A stretch of 64,000 nucleotides of DNA from Sphingomonas jinjuensis (lineage in GTDB: Bacteria; Pseudomonadota; Alphaproteobacteria; Sphingomonadales; Sphingomonadaceae), in NCBI RefSeq assembly GCF_014197105.1, contig NZ_JACIEV010000002.1:310001-374000 (forward strand), in the 5' to 3' direction. Below are positions 37,209 through 45,720 of the stretch, piece by piece. Made by a program: the position numbers and the translations under genes. The notes beneath the pieces were generated by a model. It was not told where the DNA came from. It worked only from the letters and a program-made list of their open reading frames with translations, and did no database searches. The stretch's first letter is position 1, and each line of letters opens with the position of its first letter.

Positions 37209-38531
37209 ATGAAGCCGATGCCCGACCTGCTCACCGGCCTCGAACCCGAACCGGTCCCCACCGCTCCGGCCGCCGACGCCCCCCTCGCCGACCGGCTCCG
37301 ACCGCAGCGGTTGGAGGATGTCGTCGGCCAGGAACATCTCACCGGCCCCGATGGCGCGATCGGCAGGATGGTCGCCGCCGGCCGCCTGTCGTCGATGATC
37401 CTCTGGGGCCCGCCCGGCACCGGCAAGACCACCATTGCCCGCCTGCTTGCCGATGCGGTCGGTCTCCGCTTCGTCGCGATCAGCGCCGTCTTCAGCGGCG
37501 TCGCCGACCTCAAGAAGGCCTTCGCCAACGCTCGCGAGCATGCCCGCCTCGGCAAGCGCACGCTGCTGTTCGTGGACGAGATCCATCGCTTCAACCGCGC
37601 GCAGCAGGACGGTTTCCTTCCGTACGTCGAGGATGGCACCGTCACCCTCGTCGGCGCGACCACCGAGAATCCGTCGTTCGAGCTCAACGCCGCCGTGCTC
37701 AGCCGCGCGCAGGTGCTGATCCTCCACCGTCTCGGCCCGCCGGCGCTGACCAAGCTGCTCGACCGCGCCGAAGCGCTCGAGGGCCGCCCCCTGCCCCTGA
37801 CGCCCGAGGCACGCGACGCGATGGTTGCGCAGGCCGATGGCGACGGCCGCTTCCTCCTCAACCAGGCGGAGACGCTGTTTTCGGTCGACCTGCCCGAACC
37901 GCTCGATCCCGCCGGCCTGTCGGGCTTCCTCCAGCGCCGCGTCGCCGTCTACGACAAGGACCGCGAAGGCCATTACAACCTCATCAGCGCACTGCATAAA
38001 TCGATCCGCGGCTCCGACCCGCAGGCCGCGCTCTACTATCTCGCGCGAATGCTGACCGCGGGGGAGGAGCCGCTCTACGTCCTGCGCCGTCTGACCCGCG
38101 CCGCGGTCGAGGACATCGGCCTCGCTGACCCCCAGGCGCTGGTGCAATGCATCGCCGCCAAGGACACCTACGACTTCCTCGGCTCGCCCGAGGGCGAACT
38201 CGCGATCGCGCAGGCCTGCCTCTATCTCGCCACCGCCCCCAAATCGAATGCCGCCTACAAGGCGCAAAAGGCCGCCTGGCGATCGGCGAAGGAAACCGGC
38301 AGCCTGATGCCCCCCGCCAACATCCTCAATGCGCCGACCAAGCTGATGAAGCAGATCGGCTATGGTGCGAACTATCAGTACGACCACGACGCCGACGGCG
38401 GCTTCTCCGGCGCCAATTACTGGCCCGACGAGATGACGCCGCAGCGCTTCTACGACCCCACCGACCGCGGCTTCGAAAAGCGCCTCGCCGAACGCCTCGC
38501 CTGGTGGGACGAGCGGCGCCAGCAACGCTGA
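37209..38531 (+). CDS. rarA: Replication-associated recombination protein A (RarA/MgsA)
   Basis: 440 residues. PLADRLRPQRLEDVVGQEHL start, Walker A WGPPGTGKTT (66-75), Walker B LLFVDEIHRF (119-128), sensor GATTENPSFELNAA, and the tetramerisation domain with KSIRGSDPQAALYYLARML and YDHDADGGFSGANYWPD. It acts at stalled replication forks. The start is set by the conserved N-terminus; padR is divergent. Confidence 0.96.
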   Translation: MKPMPDLLTGLEPEPVPTAPAADAPLADRLRPQRLEDVVGQEHLTGPDGAIGRMVAAGRLSSMILWGPPGTGKTTIARLLADAVGLRFVAISAVFSGVADLKKAFANAREHARLGKRTLLFVDEIHRFNRAQQDGFLPYVEDGTVTLVGATTENPSFELNAAVLSRAQVLILHRLGPPALTKLLDRAEALEGRPLPLTPEARDAMVAQADGDGRFLLNQAETLFSVDLPEPLDPAGLSGFLQRRVAVYDKDREGHYNLISALHKSIRGSDPQAALYYLARMLTAGEEPLYVLRRLTRAAVEDIGLADPQALVQCIAAKDTYDFLGSPEGELAIAQACLYLATAPKSNAAYKAQKAAWRSAKETGSLMPPANILNAPTKLMKQIGYGANYQYDHDADGGFSGANYWPDEMTPQRFYDPTDRGFEKRLAERLAWWDERRQQR

Positions 38532-38585
38532 TTTGCGCTCGACCTTGCCCTTCCCATGCCGACGAAGCTCTGCTCTGTTCGCCCA

Positions 38586-39974
38586 ATGGCTTATCGGCAC
38601 CGTCTCGCAGCACTCGCCACCCTTCTGCCCCTCGCCGGCGCAGCGCCCGCCCAGCAGGTCCCCGCCACGCCGCCGGCGCCCTACGCCCGCGCCATCGCCG
38701 CCGGGTACAAGGCGCTCACGCTGTGCGAGGGCATCTTCGCCGCCGGCCGCAGCCAAGCGCAGATCGACGCCACCGAGCTGAAGGGGATCTACCCGGAATA
38801 TGACGCGATCGTGCCGACGCTCACCGCCACGGTCGAGCCGTCGACGCTGGACGTCACCGTGCCGTTCACCGCCGACCTGCCGCCGCGCCGCGCGTCTTAC
38901 TACCGCGAGTTCGGCTGCGTCCTGTCGCCGATCGGCGCCACCTTCCAACCGTTGCGTCGCGACGCCTTTCCGCTCGACCAGGCTCCCGCTCCGGCAAACC
39001 CCGCCCCCTGGCCGCAGGGCGATGCCGGCATCGCGCCACGGCCCTCGGCCGCCCTCGCCTCGACCGTCGCTAGCGCCTTCGACGCCGCGACCTATGGCAG
39101 CGGCACGACAACCGGTGTCGTCGTCCTGCGCGACGGCAAGGTCGTCGCCGAACGCTACGCCGCCGGATGGGGCCCTCTGATCCCGAACCGCACCTGGTCG
39201 GTCGCCAAGAGCATGGCCGGCACGTTGATCGGCCTCGTCAGGCAGCAGCTCGATATCGACGTGAATGCCCCGACGCGGTTGCCCGAATGGAACAAGGACG
39301 ATCCGCGCGCCGCCATCACGCTCGACCAGCTCATGCGCATGGCATCGGGCCTTCACGGCGACACCGCCGGCAGCCGAACCGACGCGCTGTACTTCGGCGG
39401 CAGCACCGTCTCCGAAACCGCCGCCGCCTCGCCGCTCGAGGCAAGGCCGGGCACGCGGTTTCGCTATGCCAACAACGACATCGTCCTCGCCGTCCGCGCA
39501 ATCAGGGGGCGCATGGCTGATGACGATCGCTACCTTGCCTGGCCCGCCACCCGTCTGTTCGCACCGCTCGGGATGAACCACACCACCGCCGGCATCGACT
39601 GGCAACGCAACTTCATCCTCTCCAGCCAGGTCTGGTCCACCGCCCGCGACTTCGCCCGACTCGGCCAGTTCTGGCTCCAGGACGGCGTGTGGCAAGGCAA
39701 GCGTCTGCTGCCCGATGGCTGGATGCGCTACATGACGACGCCCTCGGGGCCGCAGCCGCAGGGCGACGGCCCGGGCTATGGCGCGACGATGTGGCTGTTC
39801 GGCCCGAAGCAGGGCCTGCCCGCCGGCAGCTACGCCGCGCAGGGCAATCGCGGCCAGTACATCATGGTCGTTCCCTCGGCCCGGCTCGTCGTCGTCCGAC
39901 GCGGCGAGGATGCCGGCGCAGCGCGCTTCGACATCGCCCGCTTCACCGCCGACGTCTTCGCGGCCCGGCCATGA
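38586..39974 (+). CDS. Exported serine hydrolase (class C beta-lactamase fold)
   Basis: 462 residues. Signal peptide MAYRHRLAALATLLPLAGAAPA, a non-family N-terminal region (about 25-150), then the penicillin-binding fold with catalytic SVAK (Ser205, Lys208), YAN (Tyr294) and a late GNRGQYIMV region. It could be a D-aminopeptidase, esterase or peptidoglycan hydrolase; the substrate cannot be told. An in-frame ATG at 38556 is possible; no clear Shine-Dalgarno favours either. The stop overlaps the next start (ATGA). Confidence 0.88.
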   Translation: MAYRHRLAALATLLPLAGAAPAQQVPATPPAPYARAIAAGYKALTLCEGIFAAGRSQAQIDATELKGIYPEYDAIVPTLTATVEPSTLDVTVPFTADLPPRRASYYREFGCVLSPIGATFQPLRRDAFPLDQAPAPANPAPWPQGDAGIAPRPSAALASTVASAFDAATYGSGTTTGVVVLRDGKVVAERYAAGWGPLIPNRTWSVAKSMAGTLIGLVRQQLDIDVNAPTRLPEWNKDDPRAAITLDQLMRMASGLHGDTAGSRTDALYFGGSTVSETAAASPLEARPGTRFRYANNDIVLAVRAIRGRMADDDRYLAWPATRLFAPLGMNHTTAGIDWQRNFILSSQVWSTARDFARLGQFWLQDGVWQGKRLLPDGWMRYMTTPSGPQPQGDGPGYGATMWLFGPKQGLPAGSYAAQGNRGQYIMVVPSARLVVVRRGEDAGAARFDIARFTADVFAARP

Positions 39975-40315
39975 AGGACTGGGACGCGATCGTCACCGCC
40001 GCGCTTGCCCTCCCCGGCGTCGAGCAGGGCACCAGCTACGGCAAGCCCGCGGTCAAGATGCGCGGCAAGATGCTGGCCGCGACCACCGCGCCGGCCGACG
40101 ACAGCTTCGTCCTCGCCGTTACGCTCGACGACAAGGACGTGCTGATCGAGCACGACCCAGCCACTTTCTGGCAGACCCCGCACTATGATGGCTGGCCCGC
40201 CGTGCTCGTGCGCTACGGCACCCCGGCTACCGATCGGATCGCCACGCTGCTCGCCCGTGCCTGGTGGGATCGCGCCACCGTCGCCCAGCGGAAGGCTTAT
40301 GGCCCCCGCCCCTGA
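39971..40315 (+). CDS. MmcQ/YjbR-family protein
   Basis: 114 residues. MKDWDAIVTAALALPGVEQGTSYGKPAVKMRGKMLA and EHDPATFWQTPHYDGWPAVLV are the YjbR (CyaY-like fold) signatures. Members are called DNA-binding from the fold; function is unproven. Co-translated with the serine hydrolase upstream. Confidence 0.88.
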   Translation: MKDWDAIVTAALALPGVEQGTSYGKPAVKMRGKMLAATTAPADDSFVLAVTLDDKDVLIEHDPATFWQTPHYDGWPAVLVRYGTPATDRIATLLARAWWDRATVAQRKAYGPRP

Positions 40316-41159
40316 TCGCTTCGCCCGCTTCGCCGCTGTCGACTGGTCGGGTGCAAGGGGCAGCCGTCACAAGGGCATCGCGCTGGCGCTGTGCGAGGCC
40401 GGCGACGACGCCCCGCGCCTCGTCGAACCGCCCGCCGGCGCGTGGTCGCGAAGCGCCGTTCTCGGGTGGCTGCTGGCCCATGCCGACGAGCCGCTGCTGA
40501 TCGGCTTCGACTTCAGCTTCTCGGCGCCCTTCGTCGACCGCGGCGCCCATCTGCCCGGCGAGCCGGCCACCGCCGATGCCCGCGCGCTATGGGCGCAGGT
40601 CGACGCCGCCAGCGCCGACGACGACCTCGGCGCCGCCAGCTTCCTCGAGGCGCGTCGCGGCACCCATTTCTACTTCGGCGCGGCGGACGGGGAGAAGGCT
40701 CGCTTCCTCCATTGGCGCGTCTGCGAAACCACGTCCGACGGCACGCGAAAGCCCTCCACCGTCTACGATGCGATCGGCGCGTCGCAGGTAGCCAAGGCAA
40801 GCTTCGCCGGCATGCGCTTCCTCCACCACCTCGATGGCCGGGTGGCGGTATGGCCGTTCGATCCGCTGCCAGGCGCCGGCGCGCTGGTGGTCGAGATCTA
40901 CACCACCATCGCCGCCCGCGCTGCCGGCATTCCGAAGGGCCGCAGCAAGATGCGCGACGCCGCCGCGCTCGACGCCGCCCTCGCCGCGCTGGGCAGTCAT
41001 CCCCACGCGCCCCTCGCCCGCTACGACGACCATGCCACCGACGCGATCCTCACCGCCGCCTGGCTTCGCCACGCCGTCACCGACGCCGCGCTGTGGCACC
41101 CGCCCCGCCTGACCGATGAGGTCGCGCAAACGGAAGGCTGGACGTTCGGCGTCCGCTGA
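40299..41159 (+). CDS. Hypothetical protein, possible RNase H-like fold
   Basis: 286 residues. FAAVDWSGARGSRHKGIALAL resembles the first strand-hairpin of RNase H-like nucleases, and YDDHATDAILTAAWL near the end could supply late acidic residues; LIGFDFSFSAPF adds another. No named family is recognised with confidence. It overlaps the YjbR gene by 17 bases and is the last gene before tRNA-Thr. Confidence 0.78.
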   Translation: MAPAPDRFARFAAVDWSGARGSRHKGIALALCEAGDDAPRLVEPPAGAWSRSAVLGWLLAHADEPLLIGFDFSFSAPFVDRGAHLPGEPATADARALWAQVDAASADDDLGAASFLEARRGTHFYFGAADGEKARFLHWRVCETTSDGTRKPSTVYDAIGASQVAKASFAGMRFLHHLDGRVAVWPFDPLPGAGALVVEIYTTIAARAAGIPKGRSKMRDAAALDAALAALGSHPHAPLARYDDHATDAILTAAWLRHAVTDAALWHPPRLTDEVAQTEGWTFGVR

Positions 41160-41178
41160 CGCTAGGGATCGCGCCAGT

Positions 41179-41254
41179 GCCGGTTTAGCTCAGCTGGTAG
41201 AGCAGCGGTTTTGTAAACCGAAGGTCGCGGGTTCGATTCCTGCAACCGGCACCA
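41179..41254 (+). tRNA. tRNA-Thr (anticodon TGT)
   Basis: Acceptor GCCGGTT pairs with AACCGGC; D-arm AGCTCAGCTGGTAGAGC; anticodon arm CGGTTTTGTAAACCG has loop with TGT; T-arm GGTTCGATTCC; discriminator A; CCA encoded at 41252-41254. Accessory DNA with integrase and phage-type repressor remnants begins just past its 3' end. Confidence 0.97.
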
Positions 41255-41702
41255 GCTTTCCCGCGGGTTTCAGCCAGTTCTGGCCCGCGGAGAAAGCGCG
41301 AAACGCGCAAATCGCTGCGGTTCGCGACGACACAGTCGACGGCACAATCTGTTCGCCCCCCATTCCCGCCCGGGGCCTGAAACGGTGTCGCATACCGTGC
41401 CGGCACGCCTTGCACCTCAGGGCGCGAAGACGCGGCAAGTGCTCTTCCGGGAACGGCTCGGGCGTGTGGGGCGCATCACCGTTCACGCCCCAGCCCAGGC
41501 GATCCATGATGTCGGTAAGCAGCTCGCGGCTCTTCGTGACGTCGCGGATGACGATGCCGCGCTGCACGCCGCGGCTGCGCTCGATGATGCCGGCCTCCTC
41601 GAGCTGGGCCAGCAGCACCTTCACGCGGGTGACGCTGACCTTCAGCTCGTGAGAGATCTCGAGCAGGCTCGGACTGCGCCGATCGCGGACCAGCTTTTCC
41701 AT
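41190..41702 (-). pseudogene. Winged-helix regulator fragment running into tRNA-Thr
   Basis: The frame encodes a helix-turn-helix of the LexA/MarR-like type (LVRDRRSPSLLEISHELKVS, VTRVKVLLAQLEEAGIIERS). Codons just upstream of the first ATG continue the family pattern (RRDQALAFI), yet no start codon is visible for them, so the 5' end looks lost. At the other end the frame passes through non-coding-looking sequence and finally reads the antisense of tRNA-Thr, stopping at 41190. The genuine protein end is probably nearer 41350. Likely a remnant; function lost or altered. Confidence 0.5.
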
Positions 41703-41821
41703 GATGAACGCCAGCGCCTGGTCCCTGCGCCGCGGCGCCGGACGACGACCCGATGCTCCACGCTGCCAATATCCCCCGGAACCGCGAACATAGGGTGAAT
41801 GGCCTGCACGTCCAGCCCTTG

Positions 41822-42778
41822 CTATCTCGCGTGGCGTAGCGGGATGTCTGACGCAGTAATCAGATCATACGCGTTGCCAACGCCGGCGTCCGACAGCTCC
41901 TGTACCAGCGCCTCGATGCATTGCGTCGGATATTGGCAAGGACCAACAACTAAGCCATGGAAAACGTCAGCAAAGTTAAATAGTGGCCCAAGCTTTGGAT
42001 TGGTCCGCTCCAAGGGAAGCGGCAAAATCACCTGTGGGAGCCCCTGAACGCATTTTCTAATCGTTCCAAAATCGGCTCCGTCTACGAAGAGAGAATAGAT
42101 CAACCGCCACTCTTGTTCTTCCTCAAAACCTTTATGCTTCGCGGTAAGCACTGCCTCTTGGAGCAACCGGTAAAGAAGACTCACCGTTCTAGAGGGCTCA
42201 GCGCTGAGTGGTCCAGCAAATCCTGCCAGCGTATCCAGCAAGTCGATAAAAAATTGCTCGAACGCATGATCACCATATCGCACTGGATGAAGCATAGCTG
42301 CATATGGATCCTCCCGCGCCAGTAGATCGGCAAGGTTGAAGATGATCGCCACACCCCCGTCAAGGCCTCCGTAAGCACGCCACATTGAAAGTCGGCCAAG
42401 CTTCTCGTCGGCCTTGATAACAGAAAGGGAGCTTATGTAGGTCTGGGATTTAAGGACATCCTCTAACCCACGAAGCCATGATAGTGTCAAACGCTCCACG
42501 TCCGGGTGGATCATAGCAGTTACGGTTGAAAACCGTTCCGCGTACTTATTGAGACAAGCATTTAACAGCTTTGTCCCATATTCGATCTCCGAGAAGTCAT
42601 TCATCAGCGCGGCATTGCGTAACCATAGTGACTTCCCGCTGATGATGTCCATAGCGGTGCCAGCAGCGGTATAATGAGCAAGCTTCTCTCCCTGCACCTC
42701 CAACATGGCGAGCGCCCGGTTTCGGTGTCCTCTCAATAGCCTGGCACAATTGTCGAAGGAGATCGGGTTACCGGTCAT
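41822..42778 (-). CDS. DUF2971-family protein (horizontally acquired)
   Basis: 318 residues. KLAHYTAAGTAMDIISGKSLWLRNAALMNDFSE, RLSMWRAYGGLDGGVAIIFN and GFEEEQEWRLIYSLF are the conserved DUF2971 blocks. Function is unknown; such genes are frequent on genomic islands, where a defence role has been proposed but not established. By eye the coding sequence is near 50% G+C (28-30 of 60 in two sampled lines) against about two-thirds in flanking genes, so recent transfer is likely. The hairpin GGCGGAGG/CCTCCGCC at 42803-42821 lies just upstream of the start. Confidence 0.85.
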   Translation of the reverse strand: MTGNPISFDNCARLLRGHRNRALAMLEVQGEKLAHYTAAGTAMDIISGKSLWLRNAALMNDFSEIEYGTKLLNACLNKYAERFSTVTAMIHPDVERLTLSWLRGLEDVLKSQTYISSLSVIKADEKLGRLSMWRAYGGLDGGVAIIFNLADLLAREDPYAAMLHPVRYGDHAFEQFFIDLLDTLAGFAGPLSAEPSRTVSLLYRLLQEAVLTAKHKGFEEEQEWRLIYSLFVDGADFGTIRKCVQGLPQVILPLPLERTNPKLGPLFNFADVFHGLVVGPCQYPTQCIEALVQELSDAGVGNAYDLITASDIPLRHAR

Positions 42779-42907
42779 GCCAATCCCCTAAAGTGTGCCT
42801 GCGGCGGAGGTACCCTCCGCCATGGCGCCGCGGAAGGCGCGGATTAGCGCGATTTTGCGCAGCGTGGAGCCTTACGATACCCGCCCGGTACCCGCATGGC
42901 TCTCGGG

Positions 42908-43339
42908 TCAGATCATCGAGAAGACCGCTAGTCCGACGACGATCAGGACGATGATCCCTACCGCGGTCATCGTCACGCGATCGCGACCGGCGCCGATTGA
43001 CATCGGATCGATCGGCACAGCTGCCTCCAATTCGGGGCCGTTGCCGAGGTCGGAAGGTCCAATCGGCGCACGCAGCGGCGTGGCAGCCATCGCTTGGGGG
43101 CGCATCGATTCGACGATCGCCCCGGCGCCCACGAACACCGCACCTGCCACGAAGATTGCGAGGCCGGCCATGAACGCCAGCTGCTGATATTGAAGCAGCC
43201 CCAGATTCAGGGTCGACGCCACCGGCAAGCTGGTGATCGCGGCGAGGACCGGATCGTTCGGTACTGATGTTCGCATCAGCAGCGACAGCAAGGCGGCCGC
43301 GGCGCCACCAACCATCATCCAAATACCCAGTAATTTCAC
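42908..43339 (-). CDS. Small membrane protein of unknown function
   Basis: 143 residues (GTG start). Three hydrophobic segments: GIWMMVGGAAAALLSLLM, LAFMAGLAIFVAGAVFVGAG and a C-terminal VTMTAVGIIVLIVVGLAVFS. The central part is polar and Pro-rich. No family recognised. It belongs to the accessory region and reads in the same direction as its neighbours. Confidence 0.65.
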   Translation of the reverse strand: MKLLGIWMMVGGAAAALLSLLMRTSVPNDPVLAAITSLPVASTLNLGLLQYQQLAFMAGLAIFVAGAVFVGAGAIVESMRPQAMAATPLRAPIGPSDLGNGPELEAAVPIDPMSIGAGRDRVTMTAVGIIVLIVVGLAVFSMI

Positions 43340-43393
43340 CCCTCATGCCCCCTGCAAGATCGCCCCCTTACTCGGCAGGGGTGTTCCTTGAGC

Positions 43394-43873
43394 CTAATTC
43401 AGATCAGTCGATCGGAATGTGCCTCGTGAGCGTAGCCCCGCGTGCTTCCATGCGGGATCAACGACCCCTGTCTGAAGCCGTCGCTGATGGCGCCATGCGC
43501 CAACGGCAGTTGCGAGTAGCATCGGGTACGCCCAAAACTGCGCCTGGATGGCATAGCCCGCTGGATACATGCCCGGATCCAGGCCCTTACCCAGATGGAC
43601 AAGGATCGTCGTCAACTGCCACGCTGCCACGTACAGCGGCCAGAACCGCGTCGATCGCCAAGCAAGGACGAAGAGCGCCAGGAACAACGCTCCATCGATC
43701 AATGCGCCCGCAAACTCGATCGATCGATAGTCGGCTTTCGCCAAGTGGAGCGGCATGCCGGCAGCGAACGCGGCGAGCTGAAGTGCCGCCGACCAGCGTT
43801 CCGGTGCGCCGCCTCGCAGCAGCGCATAGCCGCAGCAGCTCGCCAACAGCACCAGGAACAAGGGAAAGCTCAC
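43394..43873 (-). CDS. Small polytopic membrane protein of unknown function
   Basis: About 159 residues with four to five hydrophobic segments (FPLFLVLLASCCGYALL, ALIDGALFLALFVLAW, FWPLYVAAWQLTTILVHLG, FWAYPMLLATAVGAW). The GTG at 43873 begins directly at the first span and has AGG just upstream; a TTG at 43894 is possible. No named family recognised. Confidence 0.65.
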   Translation of the reverse strand: MSFPLFLVLLASCCGYALLRGGAPERWSAALQLAAFAAGMPLHLAKADYRSIEFAGALIDGALFLALFVLAWRSTRFWPLYVAAWQLTTILVHLGKGLDPGMYPAGYAIQAQFWAYPMLLATAVGAWRHQRRLQTGVVDPAWKHAGLRSRGTFRSTDLN

Positions 43874-43920
43874 GTCGCCTGTCGTCCTCCGCAACCAACT
43901 GTGCCGTCAAGCCAAGATCG

Positions 43921-44271
43921 TCAGGCGACGATCTTGAGCGGTGCGGCCACGCCATTCGGTCCACCGCTGTCGGGCGTGTCGCCATAATCGCCATAGGCGT
44001 GGATCGGCATCCGCATCCCGTCGCGAACCGCGCGGAAGTCGTAGTGGGCGCGGTTTACATGGCTGCGCGCCGTGGCGAGCAGCGGCGCCATGCCGGCGAC
44101 GCGCTCGAACCCGTCCAGGCCGGCGTCGAGCGGCAGGTTGGCCTTGCGGCGCGCCTCGATCAGCGTCGACTGCAGCCCGGCCTGGGCGATCATCGCCGCG
44201 TCGATCAGCGCCTCGAGCTTGACCAACTGCTCGGTAACGTCACGCACCGCCGTCATCTTGGTATTCAGCAT
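43921..44271 (-). CDS. Hypothetical protein
   Basis: 116 residues, soluble and largely helical: VTEQLVKLEALIDAAMIAQAGLQSTLIEAR is a likely long helix, and the C-terminus is Gly/Pro-rich. GGAGG lies four bases before the ATG at 44271, which supports real expression. No family recognised. Confidence 0.65.
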   Translation of the reverse strand: MLNTKMTAVRDVTEQLVKLEALIDAAMIAQAGLQSTLIEARRKANLPLDAGLDGFERVAGMAPLLATARSHVNRAHYDFRAVRDGMRMPIHAYGDYGDTPDSGGPNGVAAPLKIVA

Positions 44272-44300
44272 GAGCCCTCCTCGCGGGAGAGCCCCGCGGT

Positions 44301-44747
44301 TTACATCAGGTGCCGGACGACGCGAATGGCCGGCAGGGCGACCGAAGGAAGCCCGCTGCCCATCGCCACGATCATCGCCAGCGCCACGATCAGCCCGGCC
44401 GCGATCACCGCGACCCAGATTGCCGTCTGCTTCAGCGAGAACGTGTTGAGCGGCTGGTACCGCGACCGCCAGGGCCGCGCCGCCGGCTGCTCATCCGTCG
44501 ACGTCGGCATCGATGCGTCGGCGATCGGCCCGGCGAATAGCGGCGTTAAATCACCCCCTGATTCGGTACGGGGGGGTCCGAAGAGCATCACGGCCGCCTC
44601 GCGCCGATCGCGCGCGCCCAGCTCCTCGACGGCGGCGCCGATATATCCGTCGACCGTCGACTTGCTGATCCCTAGCTCGGCCGCGATCTCGCGCGACTTC
44701 TTGCGCTCCCACACCAGGCGCATGCACTCGTGGGCGCGGGGTGTCAT
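44301..44747 (-). CDS. LuxR-type helix-turn-helix protein with membrane anchor
   Basis: 148 residues. The N-terminus is a LuxR/sigma-region-4 helix-turn-helix (MTPRAHECMRLVWERKKSREIAAELGISKSTVDGYIGAAVEEL). The C-terminus has one strong span (TAIWVAVIAAGLIVALAMIVAMG). The order DNA-binding then membrane anchor suggests a membrane-tethered regulator; there is no sensory domain. It lies upstream of the small membrane genes it may control. Confidence 0.8.
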   Translation of the reverse strand: MTPRAHECMRLVWERKKSREIAAELGISKSTVDGYIGAAVEELGARDRREAAVMLFGPPRTESGGDLTPLFAGPIADASMPTSTDEQPAARPWRSRYQPLNTFSLKQTAIWVAVIAAGLIVALAMIVAMGSGLPSVALPAIRVVRHLM

Positions 44748-44829
44748 CGCGCTTGCCGCCCGATGAGGATGCTGATGGCGGCGCCGGCGTGCGCGATCGG
44801 CTGCACGGCGTGCGAAACGCGGTGCGCCG

Positions 44830-45357
44830 TCACCGTGCGGATCCGCGATGCGGCGTGGCGGGCGGTCCAGGATCTGCGGTCGACGCCCGGGCCGTCGCCG
44901 GCCGCGGCGGCCGCGCGTCTCGAAGAACTGACAGCCCGGTGGGAAGCGACTGCGCGAGCAGCCGAGCTTGCTCGGCCAGCGGCTTCGCCTGATCGATCCC
45001 CGTCAGCAGCGCCTCGAACATCTCGGTCAGGGCATCTTCATTAGGGAGGTGGACTTGTAGCCAAATCGCCGGCGCAGGTGCAACTGGTGCCCCCTCGTCG
45101 GGATCGTCGAGTTCTCCGTAAAGATATTCGGGCGTCGTCAGCAGCGCGCGCGCGATCTTGAAGATCGATCGAGACGAGCGTGATTCGCCATTGATCAACG
45201 AGTTGATCGTCGACTGTCGCACACCGACCCGCCGAGCAAGCTCAGCCTGGGAAATGCCGACGACCTTTCGCCGCTCCTCGATGCGCTCGCCCAAAGTCAC
45301 AGACGGCTTATCTAATGATGACCCGTTAGCCGCGAGTTCGTTTTTCCTGTTGATCAC
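44830..45357 (-). CDS. XRE-family (CI-like) repressor
   Basis: Up to 175 residues. The helix-turn-helix is LGERIEERRKVVGISQAELARRVGVRQSTINSLING, followed by KIARALLTTPEYLYGELDD, typical of phage-type repressors. The C-terminal part is not a protease-type CI domain. Starts are GTG 45357 or GTG 45300; the second puts both copies of a repeated 11-mer in the intergenic region and may be the true one. It is divergent from a Cro-like gene. Confidence 0.85.
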   Translation of the reverse strand: MINRKNELAANGSSLDKPSVTLGERIEERRKVVGISQAELARRVGVRQSTINSLINGESRSSRSIFKIARALLTTPEYLYGELDDPDEGAPVAPAPAIWLQVHLPNEDALTEMFEALLTGIDQAKPLAEQARLLAQSLPTGLSVLRDARPPRPATARASTADPGPPATPHRGSAR

Positions 45358-45377
45358 CTACCGTTTACTCGTTAGCC
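45321..45377. promoter_or_regulatory. Repeated ACYCGTTAGCC motif between CI-like and Cro-like genes
   Basis: ACCCGTTAGCC (45321-45331) and ACTCGTTAGCC (45367-45377) differ at one base and lie 46 bases apart in the switch region between divergent regulators. They are candidate operator half-sites; binding is inferred from position. Confidence 0.45.
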
Positions 45378-45411
45378 AAATCGTATAGCGCTCGAACACA
45401 AGTCAGTTTCG

Positions 45412-45720
45412 GTGATCGCATTGGCGGTCCGCAAGGCGGGCTCTCAGTCGAAGTTCGGCCGCCTGGTCGGCACGCCGCAGTCGACTGTTCGCGAATGGCT
45501 CCCCAAGGGACGCGTGGGCGACCGCTCCGTCCTGAAGGTCGAGGCGGCGACAGGCGTCTCCCGCCATGACCTCCGCCCCGATCTTTACCCGCACGAATCG
45601 GCTGCCCGCACCGGTGCCTCGGACAGGCTCAAGATCATGTCGGCTATGGCATTGCCGGTCCGGTCGCCTGGCCTGACGCCGCGTGTCGTGGAACGAGGCG
45701 GTCTCCGGCAGCCTGGGTAA
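45412..45720 (+). CDS. Cro/YdaS-like helix-turn-helix protein
   Basis: About 102 residues (GTG start). MIALAVRKAGSQSKFGRLVG-type start, then TPQSTVREWLPKGRVGDRSV and VEAATGVSRHDLRPDLYPHE, the pattern of YdaS/Cro proteins that end with RHELRPDLY-like motifs. The last ~40 residues after YPHE are not family-like and the frame overlaps the integrase remnant by 38 bases, so the 3' end may be altered. Confidence 0.75.
   Translation: MIALAVRKAGSQSKFGRLVGTPQSTVREWLPKGRVGDRSVLKVEAATGVSRHDLRPDLYPHESAARTGASDRLKIMSAMALPVRSPGLTPRVVERGGLRQPG

Noticed and set aside
37161-39695. An open frame of more than 800 codons on the minus strand opposite rarA and the serine hydrolase
   Set aside because: High G+C removes stop codons from antisense frames. 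The plus-strand genes have clear family motifs and the antisense frame has none. The same applies to long antisense frames at 7391-9298, 16288-18285 and 47359-49761.
41179-41240. Protein-like frame ending GIEPATFGLQNRCSTS
   Set aside because: It is the complement of tRNA-Thr read as protein, a known recurring artefact, so this part of the minus-strand frame is not treated as genuine coding sequence.
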